Assembly: GCA_947474415.1 (NCBI GenBank)
Contig: CANJKD010000047.1
Span: 1-9,133 of the forward strand
Direction of reading: 5' to 3'
DNA length: 9,133 bases
Source: Burkholderiales bacterium
GTDB lineage: Bacteria > Pseudomonadota > Gammaproteobacteria > Burkholderiales > Burkholderiaceae_C
The notes below the pieces were generated by a model. It saw only the letters and a list, made by a program, of their open reading frames with translations, ran no database searches and was not told where the DNA came from. A program made the translations under genes and the position numbers. This document shows positions 1 to 6,877 of the stretch, one piece after another. The first letter of the stretch is position 1. Each line of letters starts with the position of its first letter.

Positions 1-91
1 CGCCGATTCCGCTCTTGTGCAACCTCACGACTTGCTTTCGCCTTTCGTGAAGTTGCTCCAGTGTCTGTTTGCGCGCGTTCTCTTTGTCCAT
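1..91 (-). CDS. IS630-family transposase, N-terminal part (runs off the window edge)
   Basis: Reading the minus strand from an ATG at 91-89 gives about 30 residues beginning MDKENARKQTLEQLHERRKQ and continuing VVRLHKSGIG to the window edge, with no stop. The basic EQLHERRKQVVRLHK-type stretch is what I recognise as the N-terminal helix leading into the helix-turn-helix DNA-binding domain of many IS630-family transposases in Burkholderiales. The DDE catalytic core would lie outside the window, so activity cannot be judged. An alternative ATG sits four bases upstream (95-93) but is out of frame with this reading. The gene points away from gnd, so the IS terminus lies between it and gnd. Recognition rests on about 30 residues, so an unrelated short ORF is possible but unlikely. 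Confidence 0.7.
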   Translation of the reverse strand, partial: MDKENARKQTLEQLHERRKQVVRLHKSGIG

Positions 92-150
92 CCATCTTGG
101 AGCTTACGTTCACCTAAAAGTTCCTATTTCTTTGGGCCGAATCAATAGGA
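1..150 (-). mobile_element. End of an IS630-type insertion sequence, boundary unresolved
   Basis: The transposase start at 91 and the lower-GC sequence from about 90 to 150 suggest that the terminus of an IS630-like element lies just upstream of gnd. IS630 elements insert at TA dinucleotides. TA occurs at 115-116, 125-126 and 146-147, and any of these could be the edge. The other end of the element is outside the window, so the terminal inverted repeat cannot be matched and the 150 limit is only an upper estimate. Confidence 0.45.
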
Positions 151-189
151 TGCGTGACGGGCGCCGGGTGCGCATGTTGGGAGACGTCG

Positions 190-1251
190 ATGCAACCGGG
201 AATGATCGGCCTCGGCCGCATGGGTGCGAACATGGTTCGCCGCCTCGTCAAGGGCGGCCACGACTGCGTGGTGTTCGACCGCAGCGCGGCTGCGGTGCAG
301 ACGCTGGCGAGCGAGGGCGAGCGCGCCACCGGCGCCGCCTCGATCACTGACCTGATCCGGAAGCTGGCCCGGCCGCGCACGCTCTGGCTGATGGTGCCGG
401 CGGCCGTGGTCGATGACGCGATCGCCGAACTGCTGCCGCTGCTGGAAGCCGGTGACACGCTGATCGATGGCGGTAACTCGCACTATCTGGACGACATCCG
501 CCGCGCGAATGAACTGGCGCTGAAGCAGCTGCACTACGTCGATGTCGGCACCAGCGGCGGCGTGTCGTGGCTGGAGCGCGGCTACTGCATGATGATCGGC
601 GGCGCGGCTGAAGTCGTGCGTCGGCTCGACCCGATCTTCGCGACGCTGTCGCCCGGCATCGGCAACATTCCGCGCACACCGGGGCGCGAGGCCGCAGTTG
701 CAGGTGCAGGCTCGAGCGCCGGCTTGGGTGGGGTGGCCAGCACGGCCGAAGAAGGCTATCTGCACTGTGGCGCGAGCGGCGCCGGCCACTTCGTGAAGAT
801 GGTGCACAACGGCATCGAGTACGGAATGATGGCGGCGTATGCGGAGGGCTTGAGCATCTTGCGCGGCGCGAATATCGGCAGCGCCACGCACGAGGTCGAT
901 GCCGAGACCACGCCGATGCGCGACGCCGAGCACTACCGCTACGAGATGCCGCTGCCCGACATCACCGAGGTATGGCGCCGCGGCAGCGTGGTGTCGTCGT
1001 GGCTGCTCGACCTGACCGCCACTGCGCTGCACGCCGACCCGCAGCTGGCCAAGTTCGGCGGCCGCGTGTCCGACTCCGGCGAAGGCCGCTGGACCATCAA
1101 GGCCGCCATCGACGAAGCCGTGCCGGTGCCGGTGCTCACGGCCGCGCTGTACGCGCGCTTCAGCTCGCGCGGCGAAGCGGAGTTCCAGAACCGCGTGCTG
1201 AGCGCGATGCGGTTTCAGTTCGGCGGTCATGTGGAGAAGCCTGCCGGCTGA
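190..1251 (+). CDS. gnd: 6-phosphogluconate dehydrogenase, decarboxylating (YqeC/GntZ-like class)
   Basis: Oxidises and decarboxylates 6-phosphogluconate to ribulose 5-phosphate with NAD(P)+ in the cytoplasm (pentose phosphate or gluconate catabolism). The 353-residue product opens with a Rossmann nucleotide-binding motif (GLGRMG, residues 7-12). It has the substrate-binding GTSGG stretch at 120-124 and the family signature [14 protein letters not shown] at 199-212, with the expected catalytic Lys203 and the Asn207/Glu210 set. The C-terminal helical domain carries [17 protein letters not shown] (260-276) and VSDSGEGRW (293-301). The start at 190 is preferred over one at 154 because GGGAG (179-183) lies six bases upstream and the glycine motif then falls at the usual position. 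Residues about 166-187 form a Gly/Ala-rich insertion between the RTPG and EEGYLHCG motifs. It stands alone here, 98 bp from a transposase start. Confidence 0.93.
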   Translation: MQPGMIGLGRMGANMVRRLVKGGHDCVVFDRSAAAVQTLASEGERATGAASITDLIRKLARPRTLWLMVPAAVVDDAIAELLPLLEAGDTLIDGGNSHYLDDIRRANELALKQLHYVDVGTSGGVSWLERGYCMMIGGAAEVVRRLDPIFATLSPGIGNIPRTPGREAAVAGAGSSAGLGGVASTAEEGYLHCGASGAGHFVKMVHNGIEYGMMAAYAEGLSILRGANIGSATHEVDAETTPMRDAEHYRYEMPLPDITEVWRRGSVVSSWLLDLTATALHADPQLAKFGGRVSDSGEGRWTIKAAIDEAVPVPVLTAALYARFSSRGEAEFQNRVLSAMRFQFGGHVEKPAG

Positions 1252-1335
1252 CGGCGCGGCTGGGCCCGTCGATGGCGAGTCAACTTCCGGCGTCCTGTGA
1301 CAAGATGCTTCAATTGCAATTCGCGGAGAAATCGC

Positions 1336-1848
1336 ATGAACAAAAGTCTTGGGCTGATTGGCGCAACGATGGCCGCTGCGCTGCAATTCGGGTGTGCATA
1401 CCCGGTTGCAGCAACCGGCGCGGGCGCCGCCGTGAAGCCCGACATGGCGCCTTGCGCGACGAACCTTGACTGCCACGTTCCCGTGTACGTGAGCGTCGGT
1501 GCGGCCGGGGAATGCAATGTTCACCTGCTGTTCGGCAAGGTGACCGTGGCCAAGGCCTTTCGCCCGAAGGTCATCTGGCTCATCGAGAAGGCGCACCCGT
1601 TGAGTGACAACTATCTCTATCGCTTCGATCCGGCGCTGGGAATCGACATCCTGAACAACATTCGGGCTACCGACTTCGATGACCCCGGCTTCGACGGCGG
1701 GATCGACCGCCGCTTCAAGTGGGTGAGCAAGAACCTGCGCTTCAGCGACCACGATTACACCGTGAGCGTACAGCGCCGCGCCACGGCCGCCGACCCGTGG
1801 TCAGCCTGCTCCCTGCTCGACCCCAAGATCGTCAACGCAGGGGCCTGA
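1336..1848 (+). CDS. Small exported protein of unknown function
   Basis: Encodes 170 residues that I cannot assign to a named family. The N-terminus has Lys3 followed by a hydrophobic stretch to about residue 19 ending LQFGC, so it looks like a signal peptide. Cys20 could be a lipidation site, but Gln and Phe before the Gly make a poor lipobox, and ordinary cleavage near residues 25-30 is equally plausible. The mature part has cysteines at 40, 46, 60 and 158 and is rich in aromatic and charged residues (for example WLIEKAHPLSDNYLYRFDP), suggesting a folded, possibly disulfide-bonded periplasmic or outer-membrane protein. ATG 1336 is chosen over GTG 1297 because GGAGA (1325-1329) precedes it and the signal peptide then starts at the N-terminus. 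A perfect AATTGCAATT palindrome (1312-1321) lies just upstream. It is 84 bp after gnd, so possibly separate from it, and converges on the ATPase gene. Confidence 0.75.
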   Translation: MNKSLGLIGATMAAALQFGCAYPVAATGAGAAVKPDMAPCATNLDCHVPVYVSVGAAGECNVHLLFGKVTVAKAFRPKVIWLIEKAHPLSDNYLYRFDPALGIDILNNIRATDFDDPGFDGGIDRRFKWVSKNLRFSDHDYTVSVQRRATAADPWSACSLLDPKIVNAGA

Positions 1849-1872
1849 CCCGCAGGGGCTGGCGCGCGCCCG

Positions 1873-4767
1873 TCATTTCGCACTGGCGTGCTCGAACAGG
1901 GCGCGCAAGCGAGCGACCGCGCGCCCCAGTTCCGAACCCGGTCCGACGCGCATCTGCTCGGCCAAGCCTTGTGCACGCTGCCACCAACCCAGGGCTTCAT
2001 CGGCCTCGCCGCTGAGGTACTCGGCCTCTGCGCGGCTGCAGGTCAGTAGCGCCAGGCTCAGCAGGTCGGACGCGTCGCGCAACAAGGTTTCTCCGGTCAT
2101 CAGGCAGGTCCTCGATTCATCGAAGCGCCCGGCTCGCGCCTGCAGCAGACCGAGGTAGCCCCTGAACTGACCTTCGAGGCGTCGATCTCCGAGCTCGTGC
2201 GCCGCTGTCACGGCCGCTTCGTAATGGGTTCCGGCATCCAGCACCTCGCCCTGCGCTTGGAGCACGATGCCCAGGTTGCACAGCACGGTGCATTCGAGCC
2301 GCACATGGCCCACGTCGCGCGCCATCGACAGGGCTGTTTCGAACTGGGTCCGGGCTTGTTCCGGGTGGCCCTGCTCGTGGTGCAGCAGGCCGAGGTTGCA
2401 GCGTGCGTTGCCTTCCCAGCGTCGGTCGCCTACCTCCCGCGCCAGCGCCAGCGCCAGGTCGTAGTGCGCGCGTGCTTCGTCCAGCTTTCCGTCGTCGAAA
2501 TGTAGTCCGCCCAGGTTGCCGAGCAGCCCGCCTTCGAGCCGTCGGTCTTTCAGCCCGCGGGCCAGCGCCAACGCCTCTTCATAGAAGCTGCGGGCCTCAA
2601 CGAGTTGCGCCTGGTGATCGGCCAGCCGGCCCAGACCGTTGAGGACCATGCATTGCAGTGATTGATCGCCGAGTTCCCGGGCGATCTTCAGGCCTTGCGT
2701 GAGCTCCGCGAACGCTTCATGGAGCTGGCCCTCCACCGACCGCTGAGCCGCCGTGGCAACCAGCAACCGAACTTCGCACGGGCGGTTTCCGGCCGCCCTT
2801 GCCAACGACAGCCCGGTCTCCAAATGGGTGCGCGCCTGGCTGACTTCGCCCAGCAGATCGAGCGCACTTCCGGCCACAAAATGAACCTCTGCCCGACGCC
2901 CTTCCTGCAGGCCGGGTACGCCCGAAACCTGTGCCGCGAGCTCGGCGCCGATGCGGAACGGGCCACGCAACTTCAAGGCGGCCCAGGCGCCCATGAGCGC
3001 GCCGACCGACGAGGGCCCATCACCCGCCGCTGCGGCACGGCGACACGCGACGACGAGGTTGTTCGCTTCGACGCAGCCATTCGCCACGGCGGCACGTTCG
3101 TCAAGCCCGGCGAAGAATTCCCGGTGCCGCGCCTGTGCGGCGGCGGCGGCCTGCCCGCCACTGCCGCCGTAGCGCCCTTCGGTGCGCAGATGTTCGGCTG
3201 CGTACTCGCGCACGCTTTCGAGCAAGTCGAAGCGGTCATCGGCGACCTGCCGGACGAAGCTCTTGTCGACCAGCAACTGCACCACATCGACGGTCCACGG
3301 GGCGTCTTCGGTTGCCGACAAGTCCAGCACCGCCTCTGCTGTTTTCAGCGTGAAGCCGCCCTCGAACACCGAGAGTTGCGCCAGCCCCGCCTTCTCGGGT
3401 TCGCTGAGCAATTCCCAAGACCAGTCGAAGGCCGCGCGCAAGGTGGCCTGCCGGTCATTGCGCCCGCCCGCCGAACGCAACACCTTGAAGCGCTCGTTCA
3501 TCAAGGCCAGCAGCGTGGCCGGCGGCATCACCCGCACCCGCGCGGCGGCCAGTTCAATCGCCAGCGGCAGGTGGTCGAGCACGCTCACCAGTTGCTCGAT
3601 CGCCACCCGGTCCTCTGCGCTGGGTTGATACCCGCGGCGGGCCGATTCGGCCCTGCGCAGGAACAGCATCGCCGCATCGCTTGATGGCAGCGGCGCCAGC
3701 GCAAAGGTTTCCTCACCCACGATGCCCAGCACCTCGCGCGTCGTCACGATGAACTTCGCCTGCACCGTACGGTCCAGCCAGCGGCCCAGCGTTGCCTCCG
3801 CTTGGCGTGCCACCTGCTCGAAGTTGTCCAGGATCACCAGGCACTTGCCGCGCCCGTTGATCGCATGCGCCAACTGCACCGCGGGGTCGGTCTTGCCCAG
3901 CGGCACGTCCAGCCCCTGCGCTACCGCGAAGAAGATGCCGTCCAAGGTGCGCGCCTGCGACAGGTCACAGAACCACACCCCGCCCGGGAACTCGCCCAGC
4001 CAGCTCCACGCGAAGCGCGTCACCAGCCGCGTCTTGCCCGTGCCGCCCATGCCCAGCACCGACACCAGCCGCGCCCCGTCTTCCAGCTTCGCTGCCAGCT
4101 GGCGCAGCGGCTCCTGGCGGCCCACGAAGCTGTCGCGCTCCGCCGGCAGGCTGTGCTTGACCTCGCGCAGCGGCACCCACAGCTCACCCTGGCGCGCCAC
4201 GCGGTAGGCCTTGCCCGCATCCGGCGGTGCCGTGAACGGCGCACCCGTCTCGCCCACCTCGAACAGTTCGACCGGATCAGTCACGCCGTGCAGCCGCCAG
4301 TGGCCATGCGAGAGCACACGACGCGGCGTGATGCCCAGCGCGATGCGCGCATCCGCGCTCAGCAGCGTCTGGCCGCCCAGCGCCACCGACATCACGCGCG
4401 CCGCCACCGGCAAGGCCAGCCCATCGACCTCGACCGGCTTCGCGCCGCGCGCCACGTCGTCGGGCGGGTTCGAGCGCAAGTTCACCGGCCCTACATGCAA
4501 GCCTGCGCGCGCCAGGAACGGCAGTTTCAGCGCGGCCAGCGCGCGGTGGTAGGCCAGCGCATAACCCAGTGCATCAGCGGCATTGGAGAACAGCAGCAGC
4601 ATGCCGTCGGTCTTGTCGATCTCGCGGCCACGCCACACCGGCAGCAGGTCGCGCGCGGCGCGGTCGTGCGCGGCCCACAGCACGGCCATGGCGGCGTCAC
4701 CCAGCGCTTCGGTCAGCTTGGTGCTGTCGACGACGTCAGTGAGCAGGAGGGCGCGCAGGTCGCTCAT
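1873..4767 (-). CDS. Class III cyclase-like domain / STAND (NB-ARC-type) ATPase / TPR signalling protein
   Basis: A 964-residue multidomain cytoplasmic protein. Residues about 5-170 resemble a class III adenylate/guanylate cyclase domain: LLTDVVDST with metal-binding Asp11, KTDGMLLLF with Asp54, GLHVGPV at 89-95, and VAARVMSVALGGQTLLS with Arg124. The ATPase module follows: FVGRQEPL at 214-221, Walker A GMGGTGKT at 239-246, Walker B CLVILDNFE at 309-317, TTRE at 342-345, and LPLAIELAAAR at 400-410. This is the layout of STAND/AfsR-MalT-type ATPases. Residues about 630-940 are tetratricopeptide repeats, with LGD-like turns recurring every 40 residues between about 700 and 860. No C-terminal HTH or membrane segment is seen. 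The ATG at 4767 is chosen because the domain begins at once there; the open frame runs back to 5058 but that part looks non-coding, and no clear ribosome site is visible. The cyclase site lacks the usual transition-state Asn (Pro120 instead). Likely a ligand- or partner-triggered signalling switch; its target is unknown. Confidence 0.88.
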   Translation of the reverse strand: MSDLRALLLTDVVDSTKLTEALGDAAMAVLWAAHDRAARDLLPVWRGREIDKTDGMLLLFSNAADALGYALAYHRALAALKLPFLARAGLHVGPVNLRSNPPDDVARGAKPVEVDGLALPVAARVMSVALGGQTLLSADARIALGITPRRVLSHGHWRLHGVTDPVELFEVGETGAPFTAPPDAGKAYRVARQGELWVPLREVKHSLPAERDSFVGRQEPLRQLAAKLEDGARLVSVLGMGGTGKTRLVTRFAWSWLGEFPGGVWFCDLSQARTLDGIFFAVAQGLDVPLGKTDPAVQLAHAINGRGKCLVILDNFEQVARQAEATLGRWLDRTVQAKFIVTTREVLGIVGEETFALAPLPSSDAAMLFLRRAESARRGYQPSAEDRVAIEQLVSVLDHLPLAIELAAARVRVMPPATLLALMNERFKVLRSAGGRNDRQATLRAAFDWSWELLSEPEKAGLAQLSVFEGGFTLKTAEAVLDLSATEDAPWTVDVVQLLVDKSFVRQVADDRFDLLESVREYAAEHLRTEGRYGGSGGQAAAAAQARHREFFAGLDERAAVANGCVEANNLVVACRRAAAAGDGPSSVGALMGAWAALKLRGPFRIGAELAAQVSGVPGLQEGRRAEVHFVAGSALDLLGEVSQARTHLETGLSLARAAGNRPCEVRLLVATAAQRSVEGQLHEAFAELTQGLKIARELGDQSLQCMVLNGLGRLADHQAQLVEARSFYEEALALARGLKDRRLEGGLLGNLGGLHFDDGKLDEARAHYDLALALAREVGDRRWEGNARCNLGLLHHEQGHPEQARTQFETALSMARDVGHVRLECTVLCNLGIVLQAQGEVLDAGTHYEAAVTAAHELGDRRLEGQFRGYLGLLQARAGRFDESRTCLMTGETLLRDASDLLSLALLTCSRAEAEYLSGEADEALGWWQRAQGLAEQMRVGPGSELGRAVARLRALFEHASAK

Positions 4768-4916
4768 GGCTTGGGCTGGCACGGGTGGTGGGTGTGACAG
4801 AGCAGCGGTGTGGCCGAACGCCACGCTCGCAAGAGTCTCGACGAAGCTCTGTGACAACGCAAGAGCAACGTCAGAGCAATGCAAGCACCGTGCCGCAGGT
4901 GCCGCGCCGGCCGCTC

Positions 4917-4944
4917 GGCCCAGGCGCTTGCAGGCGCCTGGGCC
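4917..4944 (-). terminator. Strong GC hairpin downstream of luxR, terminator-like
   Basis: GGCCCAGGCGC (4917-4927) and GCGCCTGGGCC (4934-4944) form a perfect 11-bp stem with a six-base loop. It lies about 47 bases after the luxR stop and about 150 bases before the ATPase start on the same strand. Neither side has a T tract, so a classical intrinsic terminator is not proven; it may attenuate transcription or protect a 3' end. Confidence 0.5.
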
Positions 4945-4958
4945 TTCGCCAGCCACCA

Positions 4959-4977
4959 GGCCCTGCGCAGGCGGGCC
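4959..4977 (-). repeat. Second, weaker GC inverted repeat next to the luxR stop
   Basis: GGCCC (4959-4963) pairs with GGGCC (4973-4977) around a core containing the palindrome CCTGCGCAGG (4962-4971). It lies 14-32 bases after the luxR stop on the minus strand, before the stronger hairpin at 4917-4944. It may belong to the same 3' structure. GC-rich DNA makes short inverted repeats common, so the call is weak. Confidence 0.25.
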
Positions 4978-4990
4978 GATGTGCGCGGGT

Positions 4991-5823
4991 TCAGTCCACC
5001 ACCAGCCCGAACAGCTCGTTTCGGTGGTGGATGCCAAGCCACCCGAAGGCCCGGTCACGGTAGGTCTTCACAGAGGTTGCAGACAAGCCCAGGTCGGCGG
5101 CGACGCCGTCGAAATTCAGGCCGCGCAACAGCCGTTCGCAGACGGCCCGTTCGCGCTGCGTGAGCTGCGGGCAGAGTTGCTGCAGGCGCTGCGCCGCAGG
5201 CAGGCGCTCGGCCGACAGTTCAAGGTGGCGTTGCACCACGGCCAGCAGCGAGCCGGCGAAGCCGAGCACGGTGTCGAGTTCGCCCGCATCGAAGCGCGGC
5301 TGGGCGCGGTGCCTGTACAGGTTGACGGCGAGCAGCCCGCAGTGGCCACTGCCGCTGCCCAGGTCGGGGCCACCGCGGTCGGCGCTGACGATCGAAAGCC
5401 GCTCGCTCAACGAGTGCGCTGCGTAGATCTGCTCGCGGTGCGCGGTGCCGAAGTCACCGGCCAGGCAGTGCGTCATCACGGTGCCGCGAACGCCGTGTTC
5501 GTCGTGCCTGGCGTGCTCGCAGGCCTGCGCGAAGTGCGTGTCGTCGCGGTACACGCCGTTGCGGTAGATGCGCCAGCAGTCGAGCGCGATGTCGGGTGCG
5601 GCGTGGCTGGCCTGGGGCACAGGCGTGGCGGCTGGTCATCGAACCCGCAGTAGACCGTCCACCACGCCACCGGCAGCGCGCCGTTCAGTTCGGTGAGCGC
5701 ACGCGTCGCGAAATCGGGGCGGGCGATGCAGCCGATCAGCGCGGCCGCGAGGTCGGGCGCCTGCGACGCGCGGGGCCGCACGGCGCGCGCTTCGGTGTGC
5801 GATGGAACGGGCCAGACCTGCAT
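4991..5823 (-). pseudogene. LuxR-type HTH transcriptional regulator, interrupted by a one-base frameshift
   Basis: The C-terminal ~55 residues (LTQRERAVCERLLRG through VKTYRDRAFGWLGIHHRNEL) form a LuxR/FixJ-type helix-turn-helix, so this is a DNA-binding regulator. The upstream ~200 residues contain no receiver or autoinducer domain that I recognise. The downstream frame opens only at a GTG at 5620, with a TGA just before it. A different frame upstream starts at ATG 5823 with AGGAG eight bases ahead and reads MQVWPVPSHTEARAVRPRAS through WWTVYCGFDDQPPRLCP. Joining them needs one extra base. Adding a C to the four-C run at 5614-5617 gives a continuous 277-residue protein (...PRLCP-QASHAAPD...). 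The lesion could be a true mutation, phase variation in a short run, or a sequencing error. The gene is divergent from the phyH pseudogene, with 199 bp between them, and lies upstream of the cyclase-ATPase gene on the same strand. Confidence 0.8.
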
Positions 5824-5927
5824 CGCAATAGCTCCTGTTGACGCGCGCCTCGGTGGGTGAGGCACAGGCATCGTCGGTCGCGCAGGCGCGCCGGCAATCC
5901 GGGGGAACACGCAGCCGGCCGCGTGCT

Positions 5928-5943
5928 GGCGTGTGCACCCGCC
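5928..5943. promoter_or_regulatory. Imperfect palindrome in the luxR-phyH divergent region, candidate operator
   Basis: GGCGTGTGCACCCGCC is a 16-bp near-palindrome around the perfect centre GTGCAC (5933-5938), with one mismatched pair. It lies in the 199-bp gap between the divergent luxR and phyH starts, where a regulator of either gene would be expected to bind. No convincing -10 or -35 boxes are seen on either side. This is an inference from position and symmetry only; GC-rich sequence yields such palindromes by chance. Confidence 0.25.
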
Positions 5944-6022
5944 GTGTCGTCTTCGCGGAGGACAGACGCGCGCCCCACGTCGCCCTAGGCTTGCGGGCCA
6001 CGCCACACGCGGAGCCCGCCTC

Positions 6023-6801
6023 ATGAACGCCCACCCACTGGCCGCCATCACCGACACGCAAGTCGACGCCTTCTGGCGCGACGGCGTGATCTGCCTGCGT
6101 GGGCTGTTCGACGCCGAATGGGTCGAACACGTGCGCGCTGCCGTCGAAGACAACCTGGCCCGCCTGGGCCCGCTGGCGCGCGAATAAGCCAAAGGCGCGG
6201 GCCGATTCCTCGGCGACATCGGCGCCTGGGCCGTCAAGCCGGGCCTGCGCCGCTATGTCGAAACATCGCCCGCGGCCGAGATCGCGGCGCGCATGCTGAA
6301 GAGCCACAAGGCCAACTTCCTGTATGACCAGCTGTTCGTGAAGGAGCCCGGCACGGCCGCCAGATCCTGTCGATCTGGCTCGCGCTCGACGACGTGACGG
6401 TCGAGTCGAGCGGGGTCGAATACCTGCAGGGTTCGCACGGCTGGGGCAAGGAATTCCGGCCGATCCATTTTGGCGACGACACCGAGGCCTACAAGATGCT
6501 GCCCGGCGAAACGCTGCCCGACATCGACGCCCTGCGGAAAGAGCCGGGCAACGAACTCGATGTGGTGAACTGGGACATGCTGGCCGGCGATTGCCTCCTG
6601 CACCACGGCATGACGGTGCACGGCGCGCCGGGCAATGCCAGCGCCACCCAGCGCCGCCGCGCCTACGCGACGCGCTGGACTGGCGACGACGTGGTGTACG
6701 CGCCGCGCGAAGGGCAGGCGCGCATCACGATCGACGAGCCGACCTGCGGTGTCGGCGAGCCGATCAACTGCGCGGTGTTTCCCCGCCTGTGGCCGCGCTG
6801 A
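6023..6801 (+). pseudogene. Phytanoyl-CoA dioxygenase (PhyH) family protein, broken by a stop and a deletion
   Basis: The family consists of non-haem Fe(II)/2-oxoglutarate oxygenases that hydroxylate small molecules. ATG 6023 has GGAG (6011-6014) eight bases upstream and gives a typical N-terminus (FWRDGVICLRGLFDAEWVEHV). After 54 residues TAA stops it at 6185-6187. The same frame then continues with family sequence: AKGAGRFLGDIGAW, SPAAEIAARML and FLYDQLFVKEPGTA, to about 6358. From about 6355 the homology resumes in another frame: GRQILSIWLALDDVTVESSG, then the distal iron-ligand region HHGMTVHGAPGNAS and RRRAYATRWTGDD, ending at 6801. The missing piece between the two is the PTPWHxD segment with the first two iron ligands, about 40-46 bases. 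The stop is easily explained as CAA to TAA. Two independent lesions, one removing catalytic ligands, make this a pseudogene rather than a sequencing artefact. It lies 76 bp upstream of the substrate-binding protein gene. Confidence 0.88.
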
Positions 6802-6877
6802 CGCGGCCATTCAATGGTGACCCGCGCGCCAACCTGCTGTTCCAATGCGACCCGAATTCCATCCCGGAGACGCAGCG

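Noticed and set aside
142..1752. A 536-codon open frame on the minus strand opposite gnd and the exported protein
   Set aside because: It is antisense to two genes with clear family motifs or signal peptide and good ribosome sites, is rich in His/Arg/Ala as GC-rich shadow frames are, and has no recognisable domain.
1838..1860. Direct repeat of GCAGGGGC (1838-1845 and 1853-1860) at the convergent gene junction as a terminator or attachment site
   Set aside because: The repeat is only eight bases in GC-rich DNA, partly inside the coding end of the exported protein, and forms no convincing stem.
2662..4797. Long plus-strand open frames (2662-3684 and 3802-4797) within the ATPase gene
   Set aside because: They are antisense shadows of the cyclase-STAND-TPR gene, with low-complexity Arg/Gln/His composition and no motifs.
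4768..5058. A 97-residue N-terminal extension of the ATPase protein
   Set aside because: The cyclase domain begins directly at the ATG at 4767; the extension overlaps the luxR 3' end and the hairpin region and does not look like protein-coding sequence.
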